Positions 52,430 to 61,185 of a stretch of 64,000 nt of DNA are shown here, one piece after another. Position 1 is the first letter of the stretch. The number at the start of each line of letters is the position of its first letter. This stretch comes from Bacteroidales bacterium (GTDB taxonomy: Bacteria > Bacteroidota > Bacteroidia > Bacteroidales > WCHB1-69): the NCBI GenBank assembly GCA_017535665.1, contig JAFXTS010000012.1, forward strand, positions 183,249-247,248, given 5' to 3'. The translations under genes and the position numbers were made by a program. The notes beneath the pieces were generated by a model that had not been told where the DNA came from, ran no database searches, and worked only from the letters and a program-made list of their open reading frames with translations.

Positions 52430-54689
52430 TGGTCTGTTGTTTTGCCTACTATTTGCCCTTCCTGTGGCAGAGGCTTGTTGGTACCCAGGCTTTTCTACTC
52501 GTGAACTATGGCTGTACCGTATTTTTCCATACGACACCCCCATTGATTATAATGGGGATGAGACCCAGTCCAACTGTCAGTTGTGGCAGCAGCAAACCTC
52601 ATCAGATATTCCTTTGGAGCATGTGAAGAGTGCGGTTTACCAATATTCATACCAGCAATGGAAATGGGTAGAGCATTATATTTCTGGGAAAAGTGACATT
52701 TTCACCACCGATACTGTGCGCAAATTGATGGATAACAATGCTTTCGTAAAATACATTGTGCTAAAAAATGACACAGAGGCACTCGATTTTTTGTTGTTGG
52801 CCAAGCGGGTGGAGGAAACGCGGGCAGCGATGCGCGACCCATGGTATTATTCGGCTGATTTTGATGAAGAGCATGCCACCTTGCGTGAGATTGTGGTGCA
52901 GTGTCAGCGTTATTCTTCATCACGATTTGCCACCCGTTATGCCTTGCAAGCCATGCGGACATTGTTTTCGTTGAAGCAGTTTGATGAGTGTGTGCGATAT
53001 TGGGAAAGTGTGGAAAAGAAATTGTCGCAGGATGTGTTGTACGGCATGGCCGAGAACTATGCTGGTGGTGCTTACCTGAAGAAGGGAAATAAGGAAAGAG
53101 CTCTGTCTATCTTTTTGAAAAACAATGATATAGTATCCATACAAGCGATGGGGTACAATTATCAAAAGGCTTTTGAGTTATTGTTGGATAAAAATCCCAA
53201 TTCCAGTTATTTCCCTGGTCGTCTCCAGGAAATGATTGACAGCTACGAATATCATACGTGGTATTTGGGTGCTTATGAAGATGGAGTATTGGGCGAAGAC
53301 GACAAGTATGTGGTGCAGGCCAAGTGGTTGAACCAATTGGCGGTGAAGGCGGCAGATAACCCCAAGGTGAACGACCCGCTTTTGTGGGCTTATGTGGCAG
53401 CGTGTACATACGACTTTCTCGGACAGCGTGCTGAGGGACTGGCTGTTTTGCAAAAATATATTCATCGGCGAAGCAGCAATGAATTTCTCAATCAGTCGGC
53501 GGAAGTGCTTCGTATCTACTTACGTGCCAAAACTACCCGGTACGACCTCACTGCTCCGGAGACTTTTCTTGCTGACATGCAATGGCTGGAGAAGGAGATG
53601 AAAAAGGAGATTCAATCCAAACCCAAGGAGGGACGTTGGTATAGCTATTCTTTCTTTTTTGGAAACGCGTGGGAGCGCATTCTGTTGGAGTGCGCCGTTC
53701 CGAATGCACTCTCGGCTGGGGATACCATTTTAGCCATCAGCTATGCTAATGCCGCTGAAAATCACTTGATTAATGAGCGGCTGAATCAAGACGTACATCA
53801 TCCTTTTATGAGTCCTATCAAGGATGTGGCTCCTTATCTGGCGGGACCTCGCACAGACGAACAATGGGCGGAGATGGTAGAAAAGAATATCCAGATACAC
53901 TACAACTACCATGATTACAGCAACCAGATGTTCTGGATGATAGACTCGCTCCAGACCGGTACGATCATTCGATATTGGCAGGCGGTGCAATCTCCGCATA
54001 CTCCTGCCGAGCGATATTGGACCCAATGCAGCTACCTTGATGCCGATTATTGGCAGGATATCATCGGCACCCACGCCCTGCGGGAACTGAACTACCCGCT
54101 GGCCGTGACGTATCTGTCGAAGGTTTCGTCTGACTATCAGTATCGTACGAATGTATATCGCGACAATTGTATGTGGCGCAATCCTTTCCACTACAATCCC
54201 AAATATAACCTTGAGCCTATTGACGACAATCGCGATTATAAGCTCACATTTGCCCAAGATATGGCAGAGTTAGAGCAAAAAATGAACCATTCTGCCGACC
54301 CGAATGTGCGCGCGAGAAGCATGATTCTCTATGCGTTAGGCATGAAAAACTCGATGAACTGGTGTTGGGCTTTAACTTACTACAGCAAAACCAGTTATGG
54401 ATGGTTATGGATTGATGGGGAGGAGGACGAAAGGTACAAAGATTACTTTGATGCGTATGCCCCCGCTGAAGCGAAATACAGAACGCAGGTTTGGAATCAG
54501 GCCGACAGTTTGATACAAGCCGCATTTCCTCTTTTCACCGACCCCGAACAGGCCGCGATGGAATACAGCAAGCTGGCGATGGTATGGAAAGTGGCAGAGT
54601 TGTATCCCGATACCGAGACCGGCCGCTGGCTGTCGCGTCACTGCGACCAGTGGGAAGATTATGTGAAGGCGGCGAAAAGGAAGAAGTAA
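52401..54689 (+). CDS. Large secreted helical-repeat protein of unknown function (second of a pair)
   Basis: 762 residues with an N-terminal signal peptide (about 1-25, ending AEA) followed by a Cys. The mature protein starts CWYPGFSTRELWLYRIFP. It is rich in Trp and Tyr and made mostly of helix pairs resembling TPR-like repeats (for example ATRYALQAMRTLFSLKQFDECVRYWE; AGGAYLKKGNKERALSIFL). Cys26 could be a lipidation site if the cleavage rule is relaxed in this phylum. The start overlaps the upstream gene by 29 bases, indicating coupled synthesis. Function is unknown; a scaffold or binding role on the cell surface is a guess. Confidence 0.72.
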   Translation: MKLRIFTAISGLLFCLLFALPVAEACWYPGFSTRELWLYRIFPYDTPIDYNGDETQSNCQLWQQQTSSDIPLEHVKSAVYQYSYQQWKWVEHYISGKSDIFTTDTVRKLMDNNAFVKYIVLKNDTEALDFLLLAKRVEETRAAMRDPWYYSADFDEEHATLREIVVQCQRYSSSRFATRYALQAMRTLFSLKQFDECVRYWESVEKKLSQDVLYGMAENYAGGAYLKKGNKERALSIFLKNNDIVSIQAMGYNYQKAFELLLDKNPNSSYFPGRLQEMIDSYEYHTWYLGAYEDGVLGEDDKYVVQAKWLNQLAVKAADNPKVNDPLLWAYVAACTYDFLGQRAEGLAVLQKYIHRRSSNEFLNQSAEVLRIYLRAKTTRYDLTAPETFLADMQWLEKEMKKEIQSKPKEGRWYSYSFFFGNAWERILLECAVPNALSAGDTILAISYANAAENHLINERLNQDVHHPFMSPIKDVAPYLAGPRTDEQWAEMVEKNIQIHYNYHDYSNQMFWMIDSLQTGTIIRYWQAVQSPHTPAERYWTQCSYLDADYWQDIIGTHALRELNYPLAVTYLSKVSSDYQYRTNVYRDNCMWRNPFHYNPKYNLEPIDDNRDYKLTFAQDMAELEQKMNHSADPNVRARSMILYALGMKNSMNWCWALTYYSKTSYGWLWIDGEEDERYKDYFDAYAPAEAKYRTQVWNQADSLIQAAFPLFTDPEQAAMEYSKLAMVWKVAELYPDTETGRWLSRHCDQWEDYVKAAKRKK

Positions 54690-54710
54690 GAATGCCTTTT
54701 CAGTGCCCAA

Positions 54711-55562
54711 TTAGATGAGTATCCTCGTCTGCTTCCGGTATTCGGCATAACCGGGTTTGTTCTTCAGCTGGCGCTTCTCCATCAGCGGGATGCTGATGCC
54801 GAGGAACAGGGCGGTCATGGCTATCGGTCCCCCAATAAATCCGTCGAACCCCTGCAGCGAGGCGTACATCACCCACATTCCCCACCAGAACAGAATCTCG
54901 CCGAAATAGTTGGGGTGGCGGCCGCGTTTCCAAAGTCCCACATTGCAATATTGCCCCGGATGGGCGGCACGGAAGTCATGAATCTGTTTGTCGGCAATGA
55001 GTTGGATCGTAGGGGCGGCAAGGCACACCAAGAAGCCCAACCCAGTGAGGAGGTTGGCGGAAAGACCTTGGTTGTACAGCAGGAGTGCAGGCAGCATGGC
55101 TAAAAACACCACCAATGTCGGCACCATATTCAGACCGAAGAAGTTGATAATGTGGAAGATGGCAGGATGCTTGCTGCGGTATTGGGTATAGCGCCAGTCC
55201 TCGTGGGCGATGCCTTTGAAGGTGATGGCCCAGTTGCGGGTGAGCCGCCAGCCCCAGTACCACGAGGCCACCAGTACGAGGATGACCGGCAGCGACCATG
55301 TGTGGGTGTAAAATGCCCACAGCAGGAATGCCACGGGCGGGAACACGCTCCAGTAGGGGTCGTAAACCGACACGTTTTCATACAACAGTCCGAACAGCCA
55401 AATGACGATGGTGGCGAGCACATCGGCGCAGAACAGTGCCCATAACGGCGGGACAGCGATGGCAGTGAGTCTGAAAAACAGAAAGATACCAGCGGCTATG
55501 CTAAGGAGATAGATGGCCGCAATCAGCGCGATGCTGCACGATTTGGAATAGGTTCGTTTCAT
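54711..55562 (-). CDS. DUF1295 membrane protein (steroid-reductase/ICMT-like fold)
   Basis: 283 residues from ATG 55562; the longer in-frame extension runs across the promoter. About seven membrane helices. The C-terminal block reads CNVGLWKRGRHPNYFGEILFWWGMWVMY, then MEKRQLKNKPGYAEYRKQTRILI, the DUF1295 signature related to steroid 5-alpha-reductases and isoprenylcysteine methyltransferases. The conserved Trp-rich SVYDPYWSVFP segment is also typical. Substrate unknown. It is convergent with the helical-repeat gene and divergent from the EEP gene. Confidence 0.85.
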   Translation of the reverse strand: MKRTYSKSCSIALIAAIYLLSIAAGIFLFFRLTAIAVPPLWALFCADVLATIVIWLFGLLYENVSVYDPYWSVFPPVAFLLWAFYTHTWSLPVILVLVASWYWGWRLTRNWAITFKGIAHEDWRYTQYRSKHPAIFHIINFFGLNMVPTLVVFLAMLPALLLYNQGLSANLLTGLGFLVCLAAPTIQLIADKQIHDFRAAHPGQYCNVGLWKRGRHPNYFGEILFWWGMWVMYASLQGFDGFIGGPIAMTALFLGISIPLMEKRQLKNKPGYAEYRKQTRILI

Positions 55563-55586
55563 ATTGATGATGGTCAAAAGAGGGTG

Positions 55587-55594
55587 CAAAAGTA
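55587..55594 (-). promoter_or_regulatory. -7 promoter box for the DUF1295 gene at 54.7 kb
   Basis: TACTTTTG on the minus strand, 25 bases before the start at 55562. It overlaps the region of the divergent EEP-gene promoter. Confidence 0.6.
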
Positions 55595-55607
55595 AACAAT
55601 TTTTGAT

Positions 55608-55615
55608 TAATTTTG
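55608..55615 (+). promoter_or_regulatory. -7 promoter box for the EEP-family gene
   Basis: TAATTTTG, 40 bases before ATG 55655. It excludes the in-frame upstream start at 55613. Confidence 0.6.
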
Positions 55616-55654
55616 CCGCATATAAAAAATGTGTCAAAATCAATCATATCAAAT

Positions 55655-56491
55655 ATGAAACATTTATACAAAATACTGTTATTCGTTTTGTTGTGTGGAC
55701 TTTGTTGGGGTTCGCAGGCACAGGATTTGAAAATCATCTCGTTCAACATCCGCTACAATTCGTGGGAGAATATTGATGGTGAGAACGGCTGGCCGAACCG
55801 TAAGGGTGCTGTGGCGAAGATGATTCTTGAAGAGCGGCCTGCCGCCATCGGGTTGCAGGAGGCGTTGATTGACCAGTTGCAGTATCTCGACACGGTGCTG
55901 ACGCACTACCGCCGCATCGGGGTGGGGCGCGACGACGGCAAGGAGGCCGGTGAGTTCATGGCCATCTACTACGACACCACCCGCCTCGAACTGCTCTCCC
56001 ATCGCACCCGCTGGCTCAGCGAGACGCCCGATGTGCCAACCAAAGGCTGGGATGCCGCCTGCTACCGCACGGTCACCATCGCCCTTTTCCGTGACCGACG
56101 GAGCGGGCAAGAGTTCCAATACCTCAACACACACCTTGACCACGTGGGCCAAACTGCCCGCGCCGAAGGGGTGAAACTGATTGTTCGTTCGTTAAAAGAA
56201 AGTTCCATATCTGATCATATCCCCGTTATTGTGGGCGGCGATATGAACTCCACCATCGAGGACAAGATTTTCCAGAGTTTCTTCGATGTGAACTTGAAAG
56301 CCGCCCGCGAGTTGACGAAGCGCACCAGTCACGTGGACACCTACAACGCCTACGGCAAGGAACCGAGTGCCCTGATTGACCACTTTTTTGTCCGTAATGT
56401 GAAGGTGAAACAGTTTCGCACGCTTGACGGCAACTACGGCGTGCCCTACATCTCCGACCACTATCCGATAGAGATAGTGATTGGGCTGTAG
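55655..56491 (+). CDS. Secreted endonuclease/exonuclease/phosphatase-family hydrolase
   Basis: 278 residues with a signal peptide (MKHLYKILLFVLLCGLCWGSQAQ). The EEP fold is shown by LKIISFNIRYNSWEN, GLQEALIDQLQYL, LNTHLDHVGQTAR, VIVGGDMNS and YISDHYPIEIVI, which supply the metal and catalytic His/Asp/Glu/Asn residues. Exported members act on nucleic acids, phospholipids or sugar phosphates. Substrate unknown. Single gene with its own promoter. Confidence 0.9.
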   Translation: MKHLYKILLFVLLCGLCWGSQAQDLKIISFNIRYNSWENIDGENGWPNRKGAVAKMILEERPAAIGLQEALIDQLQYLDTVLTHYRRIGVGRDDGKEAGEFMAIYYDTTRLELLSHRTRWLSETPDVPTKGWDAACYRTVTIALFRDRRSGQEFQYLNTHLDHVGQTARAEGVKLIVRSLKESSISDHIPVIVGGDMNSTIEDKIFQSFFDVNLKAARELTKRTSHVDTYNAYGKEPSALIDHFFVRNVKVKQFRTLDGNYGVPYISDHYPIEIVIGL

Positions 56492-56710
56492 CCTTTAATG
56501 ACGTGAAAAACGCCATATTCACATCAAAAAATGATGGGAATATATTTTTATGGGCAGCCGTTGGCACATTCCGTTTTGTCTCACAAGATGTAAATCAAAA
56601 TGGTATAAATTATCAATAATTATCTCAATATTAAATAATTACGAATCTATTTCAATAATAATTTGAAAATAACTTTTTCAGAAACTTTAACATGATTTAA
56701 CAAAAAATCT

Positions 56711-56741
56711 TTGGTCGCTCCAAAAAATCGATATACCTTTG
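56711..56741 (+). promoter_or_regulatory. -33/-7 promoter for the AT-rich ORF
   Basis: TTG at 56711-56713 and TACCTTTG at 56734-56741 with a 20-base gap form a complete Bacteroidetes promoter, 29 bases before ATG 56771. The preceding 220 bases (56492-56710) are AT-rich and hold no gene. Confidence 0.75.
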
Positions 56742-56770
56742 CAGATGGTAATCATTAAAATATTTTAGTT

Positions 56771-57460
56771 ATGGAAAGTTTGAAAGAAAAATTGATAGAG
56801 CAAAATGTTCTAAAAACAATTACAGAACTTCAAAAAGAGGCAACTCAATTCCTTGCAAAAAAGTTAGTAATAAAAGGCGTAAACATTTTTCCTAAAGAAA
56901 TAGAAGTGTATTATTATAAAGAAGGTGAATTTGAGGATTCTTCAGTTCATAGAAATGAGTTACAAAAGAATAATAAGAATCATTTTTATGTACATAGGTA
57001 TGGTTTGACAAAAATGGATAAATTTAAAGGAGGCAATCGTGCTGGGGTTGATTTTGTTGTCAGTGAAAAAGAAAACACATATTATTCCTATTTGATTAGG
57101 AGTGCAGTGATTAACGATGGAAATCCTGTTGTTGGCCCCAACAAAGTTCTGAGAGCTATAAAGGAAGCATGCAATATTTCCTCTTTTACTGAATTGGAAA
57201 CAAATGCTGTTGAATTAGTTGCTAATGAAATGCCAGATGTTGTTTTGTTTTCAGAAAGAATAAATCTTGGTGAAAATTCTGGAAATTTTAGAGATTGTGA
57301 ATTGAGAGCCGTAGTATGTGATGATCTATTTATAGAAACCAAATATCCTGCTAAAGAAAAAATGATTATCAAATACCTACAGAATAAAGACAATCAACAA
57401 GCACAGCTTTTTGCAAAAGATAAATTAGGTTATATACCATCAATAATTCGTAATAAATGA
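56771..57460 (+). CDS. Protein of unknown function, AT-rich, probably acquired
   Basis: 229 residues. The gene is far richer in A+T than its neighbours and uses AAA, TTT and ATT-type codons throughout. The middle section (GGNRAGVDFVVSEKENTYYSYLIRSAVIN...VGPNKVLRAIKEA) has a pattern remotely like alkyladenine DNA glycosylases and related small families, but no catalytic motif is certain. No signal peptide or membrane helix. It has a good promoter and is followed by a palindrome-rich region. It is best treated as a hypothetical cytoplasmic protein from a mobile source. Confidence 0.68.
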   Translation: MESLKEKLIEQNVLKTITELQKEATQFLAKKLVIKGVNIFPKEIEVYYYKEGEFEDSSVHRNELQKNNKNHFYVHRYGLTKMDKFKGGNRAGVDFVVSEKENTYYSYLIRSAVINDGNPVVGPNKVLRAIKEACNISSFTELETNAVELVANEMPDVVLFSERINLGENSGNFRDCELRAVVCDDLFIETKYPAKEKMIIKYLQNKDNQQAQLFAKDKLGYIPSIIRNK

Positions 57461-57529
57461 CCGCCCCCCTAACAGCCCCTTCCTCAACAACTAAACTACT
57501 GTATGATTCCGATTTGAAATCACAGGTCG

Positions 57530-57745
57530 CATCTAGTCGTGCCAAAGGCACGGGCCCTCAGTAACCCCACACGTCAGTGTGGGGTGGGCCTAACACAGAA
57601 GAAAATAGCGTGCCAGAGGTACGCGTTCTCATTGAATGAAGGATGGAAAGCGCGTGCCTTCCGCACGCTATAACAGGTGTGGTCTTACTCATACCCCACA
57701 TTGCATGCGGGGTTACTGAAATTTGCTCCCTCCGGGAGCATGTCA
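57530..57745. repeat. Array of intergenic palindromes
   Basis: At least four hairpins follow each other: CGTGCC-AAA-GGCACG (57538-57552); CCCCACAC (57565-57572) with GTGTGGGG (57577-57584), nested in GGCCC/GGGCC; a degenerate CGTGCC-AGA-GGTACG near 57610; and GCTCCC-TCC-GGGAGC near 57726-57740. The segment AGTAACCCCACA at 57560 and the GTGCCAGAGG unit recur at 63544-63577. The whole 57461-57807 interval holds no gene. Confidence 0.75.
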
Positions 57746-57807
57746 GAGTGCTAAACAAATATTAGAACGGTCCTATTAAAAAAACACCAGTAATTCTCCC
57801 CAAAATA

Positions 57808-58674
57808 ATGAAAAATAATCCTATGATCACCGACCCCCAAACCAACACCGTCTATTTCTCAAGCCGGTTGCCGAAGCAATGTCCGACGCTGAACGCCAAA
57901 ATCACAGAAGTCTTGCAGAGCCACGGCGTCCCATACTTTTATCTTGCTGAAACCAATGATATTTGGTGCCGCGACTTCATGCCCATACAGATTGATGAAG
58001 AGCGTTTGGTATTTTATAAATACACTCCTGATTATCTGCAAGATACGGATTATCATAAACACCTTCAAACCGACCCCGAAAGGGTGTTTTTGTCGGAGGA
58101 AAACCACCTCAGCAGTATGCTCCCCTACCGCCAACCTATCAAACTTGTGCTCGACGGCGGCAACGTGGTGAAATGCGGCGATACCGTTGTGATGACGGAC
58201 AAGGTTTTTGTGGAAAATAAGGACAAAACGCCTGCCGAAGTGGAGCGCATTCTGCGCGATGCGTTTCAGAGCGACATCCTGTTTCTGCCGTGGGAAAATG
58301 TAAAAGAAAATTACACCGGTCACAGCGACGGCATTGTGCACTACGCTGGCGATGGGAGAATCCTGCTGACCAACTACGATGATTTTTCAGTCGATTATTA
58401 TAACCGATACCGAGAAATTCTGGACAGAAAGTTTGAAGTTATCACCTTGAAATACAAGGTAAAACGACATCGAGAGCGCAGTTGGTGCTACATCAATTTC
58501 CTGCAGGTGGGCAGACTGGTACTTGTGCCGCAGTTAGGTGCGGAAGAGGATGAACAGGCGCTGGAGCAAATCGCAAAAGCTCTGTCAGGCTGCGAAGTCA
58601 TCGGTATTCCTGCGTTGGAGGCCGTCAGAAGAGGCGGTGCGCTCAACTGCATTTCGTGGAATATCAAAATGTGA
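57808..58674 (+). CDS. Agmatine/peptidylarginine deiminase (PAD_porph) family protein
   Basis: 288 residues; ATG 57823 (residue 6) is an alternative start. The guanidino-modifying core is clear: NDIWCRDFMPIQ, VLDGGNVVKCGD, NYTGHSDGIVHY and the catalytic Cys in RRGGALNCISWN near the C-terminus. The family hydrolyses agmatine to N-carbamoylputrescine or converts peptidyl-arginine to citrulline. It lacks a signal peptide, which favours a small-molecule role. It is shorter than typical agmatine deiminases (about 350). Confidence 0.85.
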   Translation: MKNNPMITDPQTNTVYFSSRLPKQCPTLNAKITEVLQSHGVPYFYLAETNDIWCRDFMPIQIDEERLVFYKYTPDYLQDTDYHKHLQTDPERVFLSEENHLSSMLPYRQPIKLVLDGGNVVKCGDTVVMTDKVFVENKDKTPAEVERILRDAFQSDILFLPWENVKENYTGHSDGIVHYAGDGRILLTNYDDFSVDYYNRYREILDRKFEVITLKYKVKRHRERSWCYINFLQVGRLVLVPQLGAEEDEQALEQIAKALSGCEVIGIPALEAVRRGGALNCISWNIKM

Positions 58675-58687
58675 AAAGGGGAAGAGT

Positions 58688-59062
58688 TTACTGCTCCATC
58701 TCCGGATTCGGCACCGACAGCGGCAGGCCTTCCTGCGAGAGGTAGAACATGTAGAGGATGGCGGGCTGGGTGCCTCGGTTCTCGCCGTGGTGGATGGTGC
58801 CGACCATCTCAACGACGGCCTCACCCGCACGGACGACCTTTTCCGTTCCGTCCTTGTCGATGATGGTGAGTTCGCCTTGCACCAACACGCCGTAGTTCAT
58901 CACGGGATGGTGGTGCCAGCCCAATTTCTGTCCGGCGGGGAAGACGTATTTCCGGACCACCAGTTCGGGGCGGCCTTGCAGATAGTCGGGGAGTTGCGCA
59001 CCGTCCCAGCTCTGCGTGGTGCGGATAAGTTCGGTGGTTTCGACTTGTGCTGTGGTTTCCAT
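58688..59062 (-). CDS. Small cupin-domain protein
   Basis: 124 residues from ATG 59062 (METTAQVETTELIRT); the longer in-frame start would run into the nitroreductase gene. One cupin fold is visible: VFPAGQKLGWHHHPVMNYGVLVQGELTII with metal-binding histidines, and a second motif around VEMVGTIHHGENRG. It could be a metal-dependent enzyme or binding protein of unknown substrate. It begins 19 bases after the nitroreductase stop, so the two are co-transcribed. Confidence 0.82.
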   Translation of the reverse strand: METTAQVETTELIRTTQSWDGAQLPDYLQGRPELVVRKYVFPAGQKLGWHHHPVMNYGVLVQGELTIIDKDGTEKVVRAGEAVVEMVGTIHHGENRGTQPAILYMFYLSQEGLPLSVPNPEMEQ

Positions 59063-59081
59063 AGTATTTGAGGTTAGTGGT

Positions 59082-59765
59082 TTATATCCAATCAAAATCT
59101 TCCCCTGCTCCCACCTCAAAGTGATACTTAGCGATGCCGAGGTCGAGATGTGCGTAGCCGATCAGGGAAAATTTGGCTACGGCCTCCACGCAGTGATCAT
59201 CGTACAAGAAGAACTTGAACTTCTGTTGGTTGACGGCCGTGGGGGCGAGCAAGGCGGCCTCTACCCCGCGCACAAACCAGTCGGGAAAACTGCGGGTTGT
59301 AGACCTGTCCTCGGCCACATCCGCGATGGTTTTATTCTGCGGATGCTGAACCCCGTCGTTGGCCCCGTAGCCGAAGGAGATGACGCACTTCAGTTCCTCG
59401 TCAGCCCCAATCCGGAACAGCGACATATCCTTCTTGTAGGATGCGCCCACCCAGCAGGTGCGGAGGTCCAGCATCTGCAAGGCCAGCACGAGACGTTCGC
59501 CCCAGTAGCCCGCAGCCACGCTGCCTTGCCGGCCCTTGGGCGCCACCACGGCGATGTAGTTGTTCACATTGCGGAATCTGCCGTATTTGGCAATCAGCGA
59601 CGAGAACGCTTTCGGCTCATTAGCAATCAGTTGGATATGCACGCCGCCCTCGCGGTTGCAGCGGTCGATACACTCCTGTATCGCTTCGATTTTCTCCGCC
59701 TCGATGGGATTGTCTAAATACTGCCGCACGCTGTGGCGGGCAATGATGGCTTCGGATTCGGTCAT
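59082..59765 (-). CDS. Nitroreductase-family flavoprotein
   Basis: 227 residues from ATG 59765. The FMN-site pattern RHSVRQYLDNPI is at the N-terminus. The middle section has YWGERLVLALQMLDLRTCWVGA, the C-terminal half SFGYGAN and then VEAALLAPTAVNQQKFKF. The two-half layout resembles the TM1586-type nitroreductases. These enzymes reduce nitro groups, quinones or flavins with NAD(P)H. A weak -7 box (GACCTTTG on the minus strand near 59803) may serve it. The cupin gene lies downstream. Confidence 0.83.
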   Translation of the reverse strand: MTESEAIIARHSVRQYLDNPIEAEKIEAIQECIDRCNREGGVHIQLIANEPKAFSSLIAKYGRFRNVNNYIAVVAPKGRQGSVAAGYWGERLVLALQMLDLRTCWVGASYKKDMSLFRIGADEELKCVISFGYGANDGVQHPQNKTIADVAEDRSTTRSFPDWFVRGVEAALLAPTAVNQQKFKFFLYDDHCVEAVAKFSLIGYAHLDLGIAKYHFEVGAGEDFDWI

Positions 59766-59815
59766 AATTTGAGATATTTGGTTCAATTAAATACGCCATA
59801 ACGTAGATGCAAAGG

Positions 59816-61021
59816 TCACGAGAGCCCTTTCTTTAGGAACTTTGCAAGCGGAACGTGAAGAATGCCCTCGTATTTGCTGGAATCCATGAATGGGGTCATT
59901 GAAATCACATATTTTGGATAATTGTCATTGATTTTTTTGAGATTTCCGAATTCACGCTCAAAAGTTGACTCTTCGGTGATAAGGTACGAGGCCTGAACGT
60001 AAATGGTGTCGTCGCCTTTCGTTCCAACGAAGTCGATCTCTGTGGCATACATCTGCCCGACGGTTACCTTGTATCCTAAGCGGATGAGGTGCTGATAGAC
60101 CAGATTCTCCACAATCTTCTCAATGTCATTGGCCCGCCGCCCGCCAACAATGAAATTACGCAACCCCACATCACCGAAATAATACTTGTCGTTGCTCTCC
60201 AGTAACTTCTTCCCGTGCAGATTGTATCGGGTGACATTATGTACAAGGAAAGCCTCGGTGGTCGCCTTCAAATATTTCAGGATGAGGTTTTTTGAAACCT
60301 CATTTTGGTTTGAAGTCATGTGGTTTTGGATGTTGGTGGCCGACAGCGGCTTTCCGATATTGTCGCCGACATATTTGATCAGATTCTCCAAAAATGGCAC
60401 ATTACGCACCTTTTTGCGACGAACAATATCCTTCACCAGGATGGTGTTGTAAACACCTTGGAGATACTGCCTGATGACCTCAGGATCGTCCAACCCCATG
60501 GGACGAAGGCCAGGAAGTCCGCCATAGTTGATATATTTTCGAAGAGTCTCGTCATTGTCTTCCAACTGATGGAAAACCAGGAACTCCTCATAGCTGAGAC
60601 CTTGGATGAAAATCTCGACATACCTGCCTGAAAGCAGCGTAGCCAAGTCGCTTGAAAGCGTATCCGAATTGCTGCCTGTGACGATGATGTCAATTTCAGG
60701 ACTATCGTAATAATTCCGGAGCCCCCGTTCAAATTCCTCGATTTCTTGAACCTCATCAATAAGGATATAAGTGTGCTTTTGGGGCACCCTTTGCTCATCA
60801 ATATAAGCCACCAAATCCTTGTAGTTTGCAATGAAATCGAAAGCGGCTTTTTCCTTGTCAATATAGATGACGTTGGCATCTTCAGTCTGTTTCCGCTGGA
60901 CGAGTTCCCTCATGACATAACTTTTTCCAACGCGACGCTGACCCGTCAGCACGATTAGGATGCATTTCCCGAGAAACTTTTCTACTTTGGAGTAATAATT
61001 GGGCCTTGAAACCAGTTCCAT
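59816..61021 (-). CDS. AAA ATPase with DUF4143 domain
   Basis: 401 residues from ATG 61021 (MELVSRPNYYSKVEKFLGK). Upstream in-frame codons lie over the promoter and operator repeats. The Walker A motif is TGQRRVGKSYVMREL (near residue 30), Walker B ILIDEVQE. The C-terminal DUF4143 half ends with a nuclease-like core (ATEIDFVGTKGDDTIYVQAS), giving an EID...Q pattern like PD-(D/E)xK folds. Such proteins are widespread in Bacteroidetes and of unsettled function. Two palindromes just upstream suggest tight control. Confidence 0.88.
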   Translation of the reverse strand: MELVSRPNYYSKVEKFLGKCILIVLTGQRRVGKSYVMRELVQRKQTEDANVIYIDKEKAAFDFIANYKDLVAYIDEQRVPQKHTYILIDEVQEIEEFERGLRNYYDSPEIDIIVTGSNSDTLSSDLATLLSGRYVEIFIQGLSYEEFLVFHQLEDNDETLRKYINYGGLPGLRPMGLDDPEVIRQYLQGVYNTILVKDIVRRKKVRNVPFLENLIKYVGDNIGKPLSATNIQNHMTSNQNEVSKNLILKYLKATTEAFLVHNVTRYNLHGKKLLESNDKYYFGDVGLRNFIVGGRRANDIEKIVENLVYQHLIRLGYKVTVGQMYATEIDFVGTKGDDTIYVQASYLITEESTFEREFGNLKKINDNYPKYVISMTPFMDSSKYEGILHVPLAKFLKKGLS

Positions 61022-61041
61022 ATCGCAATAATTTTTCCGTG

Positions 61042-61049
61042 CAAAAATA
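61042..61049 (-). promoter_or_regulatory. -7 promoter box for the AAA ATPase
   Basis: TATTTTTG on the minus strand, 20 bases before the start codon. A TTG at 61068-61070 (minus strand) lies 18 bases upstream and falls inside the first operator-like repeat. Confidence 0.7.
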
Positions 61050-61057
61050 GTAAAATT

Positions 61058-61116
61058 TTGTTGACTACAATGAACAAAATTAAAAATATTTAAAATTTGT
61101 TCATTACAATGAACAA
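61058..61116. promoter_or_regulatory. Two operator-like palindromes upstream of the AAA ATPase
   Basis: TTGTTCATTACAATGAACAA at 61097-61116 is a perfect inverted repeat with a 2-base centre. An 18/20 copy, TTGTTGACTACAATGAACAA, lies at 61058-61077, 39 bases away. The nearer copy covers the -33 element of the ATPase promoter. Confidence 0.8.
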
Positions 61117-61185
61117 TATTCAACCACTTCAAAGCTCTAATCCCCTACACCCTTCAATATGACGAGAAGTGTGCCGAGAAGACCC

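Noticed and set aside
57530..57745. Possible CRISPR array
   Set aside because: The units are hairpins of differing sequence, without identical direct repeats and regular spacers; no cas genes are present.
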